DNA from: Gordoniibacillus chartarius
GTDB taxonomy: Bacteria; Bacillota; Bacilli; Paenibacillales; NBRC-103111
Reading direction: 5' to 3'
Length of the DNA stretch: 43,504 nt
Assembly: GCF_042432825.1 (NCBI RefSeq)
Contig: NZ_JBHLWN010000062.1
Location: 1-43,504, forward strand
Of the stretch, positions 39,015 to 43,504 are shown in pieces; the stretch's first letter is position 1, and every line of letters begins with the position of its first letter. A program made the translations under genes and the position numbers. Under the pieces are notes generated by a model. That model saw only the letters and a list, made by a program, of their open reading frames with translations. It searched no databases and was not told where the DNA came from.

Positions 39015-40184
39015 TTATTGTCCGACCGGCTTCCACCCTTTACGCCGGCGCGCCACGAAATGCGTTCCCAAAAATCCTGCCGCAGCAAGCAGTGCCATAA
39101 TGGACGCAAATATGTACATGCTTCCTCCCCCGTACGCATCGTTCAGCATCCCTCCGACTATGCCTCCGGTAATTCCGGCGAGACCCAGGAACACCATCGC
39201 AAGGAGCGACTGTCCTGTCGCGCCGAGATGCTCCGGCAGGATGCGCGCGGTATAGTGCACCGCGGCAATCCAGAACACGGCGAACGTCACGGCGGCGCCC
39301 GCTTGCAAGAGCAGCAGCACCCAGGCATTCTCCGCAGCCGCATAGCCGAGCCATCGCAGCGAAAAGAGCAGTGCAGCGAGACCGATTAATGAAAATTCGT
39401 GTACGCGGCGCAGCAGCCGATTGAGGAGCAGGAAGACCGGTATCTCCACGACGGCGGCGAGCGCCCAGGCCCAGCCGACCATGTTGTCGGTGGCTCCTAG
39501 CTGCTTCATGTACAAGCCCAGCATTACGTCGTTCATCCGGTGCGGTATGGAGATGACCAGGACGAGGCCCAGAAAGCCCATGAACGGTTTGTTCTTCAGC
39601 AGCTGCCCCATCGTCCGCAGCGACGTTCGCTCTCCGCTCACCGGTTCGTCGCGAAGCGGGATCAGCAGCAGCATCGGGACGACCCAAGCCGCCCAATACA
39701 AATACGGAATCTTCAAGATTCCCCCCATTAACGCCAGCAGCGAGCCTCCGAGCAGCGATACCATCGTAAAGCCGATCGAGCCGAACAGCCGTACGGAGCC
39801 ATACGAGGAACCGCGTCGCTCAACCGATCGAATCGTAATGCTGTCGAGCAGCGGCATGGACGGCTGCTGGAAAAAATAGAGCAGCAGTACAAACGTTAGC
39901 GTCCACGCATAGGAGCTCACGTTAAACAGCCCGACGGAGCTGACAATCGTTAGCAGCCAGAGGATGAGGATGATTTTCTTCACCGTGTGCCAGCGGTCGC
40001 TCAAATATCCCCATAATGGCTGGGCGAAGATTGCTACTAGCGGACCTACGTTCATCAGAAATCCGATTTCCGCAGACGTATATCCTCGGGTTCCGAAATA
40101 TAATGGTAAAAACGGGAGCAGTACTGCATTCGTTGCATACGCCCAGAAGTTGAGTCCGCGTAGAGTCAGCAATTGTTTATCCAT
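39015..40184 (-). CDS. MFS transporter (MFS_1-like/PPP-type)
   Basis: A 389-residue membrane protein from ATG 40184, with AAAGGAA ten bases upstream; the longer frame to 40295 has no ribosome site. Twelve membrane segments are visible. Typical blocks are GLNFWAYATNAVLLPFLPLYFGTRGYTSAEIGFLMNVGPLVAIFAQPLWGYLSDRW, PSMPLLDSITIRSVERRGSSYGSVRLFGSIGF and VFWIAAVHYTARILPEHLGATGQSLLAMVFLGLAGITGGIVGG. The YGxxRxWGSxGF-like helix and the first-helix N match the nucleoside/phenylpropionate-transporter-like MFS branch. The substrate is unknown. It is convergent with tatA and divergent from the DUF4015 gene. Confidence 0.85.
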   Translation of the reverse strand: MDKQLLTLRGLNFWAYATNAVLLPFLPLYFGTRGYTSAEIGFLMNVGPLVAIFAQPLWGYLSDRWHTVKKIILILWLLTIVSSVGLFNVSSYAWTLTFVLLLYFFQQPSMPLLDSITIRSVERRGSSYGSVRLFGSIGFTMVSLLGGSLLALMGGILKIPYLYWAAWVVPMLLLIPLRDEPVSGERTSLRTMGQLLKNKPFMGFLGLVLVISIPHRMNDVMLGLYMKQLGATDNMVGWAWALAAVVEIPVFLLLNRLLRRVHEFSLIGLAALLFSLRWLGYAAAENAWVLLLLQAGAAVTFAVFWIAAVHYTARILPEHLGATGQSLLAMVFLGLAGITGGIVGGMLNDAYGGGSMYIFASIMALLAAAGFLGTHFVARRRKGWKPVGQ

Positions 40185-40336
40185 GTTAGCGCAAGTTCCT
40201 TTGACTGCAGTATGGTCGATCTCCATCCGACTTATATCGTAACCGAAAAAGCGGCCGAAGAGAAGACCCTGCCAATAGTCGACAGCATACGGCACCGTCC
40301 TACAAATTACCTATGTGCTCGTAGCTCTATTTTACA

Positions 40337-40342
40337 TATAAT
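40337..40342 (+). promoter_or_regulatory. candidate -10 of the DUF4015 gene
   Basis: TATAAT stands in an AT-rich stretch 38 bases before ATG 40380. No acceptable -35 lies 16-18 bases upstream, so only the -10 is supported. Confidence 0.4.
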
Positions 40343-40379
40343 AGATAAATAGACTGCTAGAATGGGAGAGGACAACGCA

Positions 40380-41570
40380 ATGGATGTACTTCTGGCTTCA
40401 CTGATGATGATTTGGGGAAATGTGTCCTCCGGTAATCCGGACGTCACCTTCGAGCAGATGGTGCAGGCGTCGATCGAGGCGCAGAAGCCGCAGGTCGTTC
40501 AGCCTGCACAAACCGCCGTCGCTTCCGGCGGCACGGGCGGCTTTCAGATTGATTATTTAACGCCGACGAACAAGCAGGATCCGCAGAAGGATGCACCAAA
40601 GGTCAAGGGCGTTTACGCTACGGCTTACAGCGCCGGGGGCGCCCGCTTTGAGAAGCTCGTGAAACTGATGGACGACACCGAGCTGAACTCCATGGTCATC
40701 GATGTGAAGGACGACAACGGCTGGATCACGTATCCGACGGGGAATCCCAACCTCGAGAAGATGGGAGCCGAGCAGAAGTTTATGGACGTCAAGAAAGTGA
40801 TCGATACGATGAATGAGCATAACATCTATCCGATCGCCCGCGTCGTTGTATTCAAAGATACGGTTCTTGCCAAGAAGCGGCCGGACCTGTCGTTCATCAA
40901 CCCGGACGGATCCGTGTGGAATAACGGCAAGGACAGCTTCGTCAACCCTTACAACAAAGAAGTATGGGAATATAACGTTGAAGTGGCGAAGGAAGCGGTG
41001 AAAGCGGGCTTTAAAGAAATTCAGTTCGACTACGTACGGTTCCCGGAAGGCTTCGAGAAGCGGGCGGACGTGCTCAAATATACGAAAGATGAGCGCACAC
41101 GTATCGCCGCCGTTGCGGAGTTCGTCAAATATGCGCGCGAGCAGCTGACGCCGCTCGGTGTTCGCGTTTCGGTCGATATTTTCGGCTATGCGGCCAGCGT
41201 TCCGGCTGCGGAAGGAATCGGGCAAGATTTCCAGAAAATTTCCGAGAACGTCGATGTCATCTGTCCGATGATTTATCCGAGCCATTATACGACCGGCTGG
41301 TTCGGGGCCAAGGTGCCTGACGCCGCCCCTTACCAAACGATTAATGGCGCTATGGTCGATACGAACAAGAAGCTGGACCCGCTAGGCTCGCAGCTGAAGC
41401 CGATCGTGAGACCGTGGATTCAAGACTTTACCGCTACATGGGTGCCGGGACATATCAAATACGGAGCCCATGAGGTGGAGGAGCAAATCCGGGCGCTGCG
41501 CGACAACGGCGTCGAGGAATATTTGCTCTGGAATGCCGGCAACTCGTATTCGGCTGATGCAAAATTTTAA
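40380..41570 (+). CDS. putative glycoside hydrolase, DUF4015
   Basis: A 396-residue protein from ATG 40380, with GGGAGAGGA nine bases upstream. The N terminus (MDVLLASLMMIWG) is hydrophobic but has no basic start, so export is uncertain. A Gln/Ala-rich linker leads to the DUF4015 barrel (about 85-390): KVKGVYATAYSAGGARFEKLVKLMDDTELNSMVIDVKDDNGWITY, IYPIARVVVFKDTVLAKKRPDL, FVNPYNKEVWEYNVEVAKEAVKAGFKEIQFDYVRFPEG, VSVDIFGYAASV, VDVICPMIYPSHY and RPWIQDF. The conserved acidic residues of the family (VIDVKDD, QFDYVRFPE, DIFG) suggest a TIM-barrel hydrolase acting on a polysaccharide. No substrate is known. Confidence 0.85.
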   Translation: MDVLLASLMMIWGNVSSGNPDVTFEQMVQASIEAQKPQVVQPAQTAVASGGTGGFQIDYLTPTNKQDPQKDAPKVKGVYATAYSAGGARFEKLVKLMDDTELNSMVIDVKDDNGWITYPTGNPNLEKMGAEQKFMDVKKVIDTMNEHNIYPIARVVVFKDTVLAKKRPDLSFINPDGSVWNNGKDSFVNPYNKEVWEYNVEVAKEAVKAGFKEIQFDYVRFPEGFEKRADVLKYTKDERTRIAAVAEFVKYAREQLTPLGVRVSVDIFGYAASVPAAEGIGQDFQKISENVDVICPMIYPSHYTTGWFGAKVPDAAPYQTINGAMVDTNKKLDPLGSQLKPIVRPWIQDFTATWVPGHIKYGAHEVEEQIRALRDNGVEEYLLWNAGNSYSADAKF

Positions 41571-41601
41571 ACCAAGTCCCCGCTTATCCATACAAAAAAT
41601 A

Positions 41602-41650
41602 AAGAGCGGCCCCTTCCTTGCAGCTTGATGCAAAGAAGCGGGCCGCTCTT
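41602..41650. terminator. hairpin terminator after the DUF4015 gene
   Basis: AAGAGCGGCCC (41602-41612) pairs with GGGCCGCTCTT (41640-41650). The T tract is strong in the minus direction (TATTTTTTG) and weak in the plus direction (CATTGG). No annotated minus-strand gene lies upstream of it for that direction. Confidence 0.75.
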
Positions 41651-41887
41651 CATTGGTGTATCGGCGTACGATTGTTCGACCGATTACCGTTGGCCCGCCC
41701 ACTGCCCTTTCGACACTTCCCGGAACCGTGAACGAATTGCATGATACGCCGTTTATGATAGCAGATGGTCAAGGTTTTGGCGAGAGGACTGGCGCTTGGC
41801 TCGCAGCGCTTGCTGTTGCCGTGTGTGAAATTCAGGTACAATAAGGAAAATGTGCCGCAGCGGCGCTAGAGATGGAGGGACATTCGT

Positions 41888-42349
41888 ATGTTGGAGGCGG
41901 GGACGAAAGCACCGTTGTTCGAAGCGGAAAGCACCCAGGGAACGATCCGGCTTGCCGATGCGATTGGCACAAGGCCGGTCGTATTAATCTTTTACCCGAA
42001 GGACGAAACGCCGATCTGTACGAAACAGCTATGCGCGGTTCGCGATTCCAAGGAGCATTATGCGAAATACAACGCTCTTGTGCTTGGCGTCAATCCGGGC
42101 TCCCTGGAGGAGCACCGGAAATTTGCAAGCAAGTTTCTGTACGATTTTCCGCTAATTTCGGATAAGGGTGAAACGATTCGCCGGCAGTACGATGTCGGCG
42201 TCAATTTCTTGTCCTTTCTAGGACAGCAGCGCGTCGTGTTCGTGATCGGCAAGGACGGCCGCGTTGCCTATGCCCGCAAAGGAAACCGGCCGACATCGGA
42301 AATTATCGCGGCACTGGAAGCGGCGGAACGGGCGGGAGCACGATCGTAA
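41888..42349 (+). CDS. peroxiredoxin, Bcp/PrxQ type
   Basis: A 153-residue thiol peroxidase from ATG 41888 with GGAGG nine bases upstream. It starts LEAGTKAPLFEAESTQGTIRLADAIG and has the Bcp active site FYPKDETPICTKQLCAVRD, with peroxidatic Cys 44 and resolving Cys 49 five residues later, the helix-2 arrangement of PrxQ. EEHRKFASKFLYDFPLISDKGETIRRQYDV and RVVFVIGKDGRVAYARKG complete the fold. It uses thioredoxin to reduce peroxides. It is a second, unrelated peroxidase besides Tpx. A terminator follows. Confidence 0.92.
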   Translation: MLEAGTKAPLFEAESTQGTIRLADAIGTRPVVLIFYPKDETPICTKQLCAVRDSKEHYAKYNALVLGVNPGSLEEHRKFASKFLYDFPLISDKGETIRRQYDVGVNFLSFLGQQRVVFVIGKDGRVAYARKGNRPTSEIIAALEAAERAGARS

Positions 42350-42366
42350 TCGCCGTTCAACGAAAT

Positions 42367-42403
42367 GAAAACGCCCCTAATCCAAGTGGATTGGGGCGTT
42401 TTA
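42367..42403. terminator. bidirectional terminator between the peroxiredoxin gene and pfkA
   Basis: AAAACGCCCC-taATCC-aagt-GGAT-tGGGGCGTTTT forms a strong stem with an A run on the left and a T run on the right, serving both convergent genes. Confidence 0.9.
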
Positions 42404-42451
42404 GCATTAGGACTCTGCTCCATTCGAGCTGGTTCCTCATTGCCGTACTCT

Positions 42452-43420
42452 TTATTGAGACAGGCGCATAGCCAGATCGTACATCTCCATGTTGAACGGT
42501 TTCTTGGCGGCGACGACTTGGTCGATCGGAGTCGCCACGAGCTCGCCGTTAATGATGCCGCAGGCTTTGCCGGATTCGCCCGCTATGAGCTGGCGTACGG
42601 CGAAGTCGCCGAGACGGGAAGCCAGAACCCGGTCGTTGTGCGTCGGCGTGCCGCCGCGCTGAATGTGGCCAAGCACCGTAACGCGCGGCTCGATGCCGTT
42701 GCGTTCCGTAATTTGACGGGAGATATCTTCTCCGCGGCCAACGCCTTCCGCTACGATGATGATACTGTGACGTTTGCCGTTCATGAAATTTTCCTTCATC
42801 CGGCTCGCGATATCGTCGATATTGTACGGAACTTCCGGCACCAGTATCGCTTCCGCTCCGCTGGCGAGACCCGCATACAGCGCGATATCTCCGCAGTGAC
42901 GGCCCATAACTTCAACGATGGAGGAACGCTCATGCGACGTCATCGTATCGCGAAGCTTGTTGATTGCATCAACGACGATGGTTACGGCTGTGTCGAAGCC
43001 AATCGTGAAGTCCGTGAACGGAATGTCGTTGTCAATCGTGCCCGGCAGCCCCATCGTCTTGATGCCGAGCTGGCTCAGCTTGTTGGCGCCTTGATAAGAC
43101 CCGTCCCCGCCGATGACGACAAGACCGTCGATCCCGCGGCGGTGCAAATTGTCGACAGCGATCTTACGCCCTTCTTCCGTCAAAAACTCTTTGCAGCGGG
43201 CCGTCTGCAGAATCGTACCGCCGCGCTGGATAATATCGCCTACGCTGCGCAGATCCATTTTACGAATATCGTCGTGAATCAGTCCATAATACCCGCGCTG
43301 CACGGCATAAACTTCAAGTCCATGAAACAAGGCGCTGCGCACGACGGCGCGAACTCCTGCGTTCATTCCCTGCGAATCGCCGCCGCTGGTAAGCACTGCA
43401 ATCGATTTTACTGCTGACAT
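42452..43420 (-). CDS. pfkA: 6-phosphofructokinase
   Basis: PfkA phosphorylates fructose 6-phosphate with ATP at the committed step of glycolysis. The 322-residue product has IAVLTSGGDSQGMNAGVRAVVR (ATP site), VIGGDGSYQGA, LPGTIDNDIPFTDFTIGFDTA with catalytic Asp 130 and Asp 132, IVEVMGRHCGDIALYAGLA, EGVGRGED and LGHIQRGGTPTHNDRVLASRLG. Gly after TSGGD and the bacterial length fit an allosteric ATP-dependent PFK. IPFTDF replaces the more usual IPGTDF. ATG 43420 has AGGAGG upstream. In Bacillales pfkA follows accA; here the upstream gene lies beyond the window edge. Confidence 0.96.
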   Translation of the reverse strand: MSAVKSIAVLTSGGDSQGMNAGVRAVVRSALFHGLEVYAVQRGYYGLIHDDIRKMDLRSVGDIIQRGGTILQTARCKEFLTEEGRKIAVDNLHRRGIDGLVVIGGDGSYQGANKLSQLGIKTMGLPGTIDNDIPFTDFTIGFDTAVTIVVDAINKLRDTMTSHERSSIVEVMGRHCGDIALYAGLASGAEAILVPEVPYNIDDIASRMKENFMNGKRHSIIIVAEGVGRGEDISRQITERNGIEPRVTVLGHIQRGGTPTHNDRVLASRLGDFAVRQLIAGESGKACGIINGELVATPIDQVVAAKKPFNMEMYDLAMRLSQ

Positions 43421-43478
43421 GATGGTTCCCTCCTGAGATTAATTTAAGCCTCTCGGAATAAAAATTCCCGCATCGGCT

Positions 43479-43494
43479 CTGGCCTTTCGGCCAG
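43479..43494 (-). repeat. small hairpin upstream of pfkA
   Basis: CTGGCC-tttc-GGCCAG is a perfect 6-pair stem 59-74 bases before the pfkA ATG, probably in the leader or the end of the upstream gene. No T run is seen. Confidence 0.35.
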
Positions 43495-43504
43495 GGTCTT
43501 GTTT

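Noticed and set aside
1..43504. CRISPR arrays, insertion sequences, tRNA or rRNA genes, attachment sites
   Set aside because: No regularly spaced repeats, transposase frames, cloverleaf-like sequences or integrase-associated repeats were seen.

Overview
The window looks like a chromosomal segment of a moderately GC-rich, spore-forming Firmicute of the Paenibacillaceae (Paenibacillus, Cohnella or a close relative). The reasons are strong AGGAGG-type ribosome binding sites, frequent GTG/TTG starts, and Firmicute families: RelQ, YugP, YesL, YitT, DUF4178/DUF4247, a Bacillus-type ferredoxin, a GltC-like LysR protein and a Firmicute 6S RNA. A stalk-domain (copper-amine-oxidase-N-like) NHL protein and a CHASE2-cyclase/FecR locus are typical of Paenibacillus. 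There are no rRNA or tRNA genes, insertion sequences, prophage or CRISPR arrays. Most of the segment is housekeeping chromosome; the first 2 kb and a few small remnants show gene decay.

Layout. 1-2.1 kb: a decayed patch with a broken VOC (glyoxalase-like) gene, an intact SMI1/KNR4 protein, and a GNAT acetyltransferase pseudogene fused to a VanZ-like tail. 2.1-7.3 kb, minus strand: an acidic protein built of three internal repeats, a membrane-anchored hypothetical protein, a short YjcZ-like peptide on the plus strand, then an RsuA-type pseudouridine synthase, a DUF309 protein, RelQ and PyrD. 7.4-16.1 kb: a 43-residue membrane peptide, an L,D-transpeptidase with a very GC-rich linker, and a probable minus-strand signalling operon: CHASE2-adenylate/guanylate cyclase, FecR-domain protein, Ig/cohesin-like protein, NHL/stalk protein, HD-GYP protein. 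The FecR and Ig/cohesin parts are one reading frame split by a single in-frame TAG. 16.1-22.3 kb: ferredoxin, DNA polymerase IV, citramalate synthase, a gene remnant, a ResA/TlpA-type thioredoxin, an MFS exporter and a JAMM (M67) peptidase. 22.3-25.6 kb: a DnaQ-like exonuclease, a GlnD-like DUF294 nucleotidyltransferase and an ammonium transporter, read as one unit from a promoter with a perfect GlnR/TnrA box.

25.8-32.8 kb: a MerR regulator with the YugP metallopeptidase, a GltC-like LysR regulator divergent from thiol peroxidase, DUF1499, an XylR (ROK)/XylB divergon with an operator-like inverted repeat, and a small transaldolase. 32.8-33.1 kb: a 6S RNA gene on the minus strand with its own promoter and terminators. 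33.1-38.2 kb: a YesL-like membrane protein, the RNA helicase CshA with a long leader, a 20-bp palindrome between it and DUF4178/DUF4247, and a YitT protein with a possible forespore promoter. 38.2-43.5 kb: a 62-residue unknown protein, TatA, a second MFS transporter, a putative glycoside hydrolase (DUF4015), a Bcp-type peroxiredoxin and phosphofructokinase.

How the genes work together. The clearest functional groups are the cyclase-to-HD-GYP signalling operon, the Amt-DUF294-exonuclease nitrogen-linked unit, the xylulose/transaldolase/phosphofructokinase carbon genes, and two thiol peroxidases. Convergent gene pairs are almost always separated by a bidirectional hairpin terminator. Several starts were moved inward from the longest open frame to the nearest start with a good ribosome binding site; these choices are explained in the entries.
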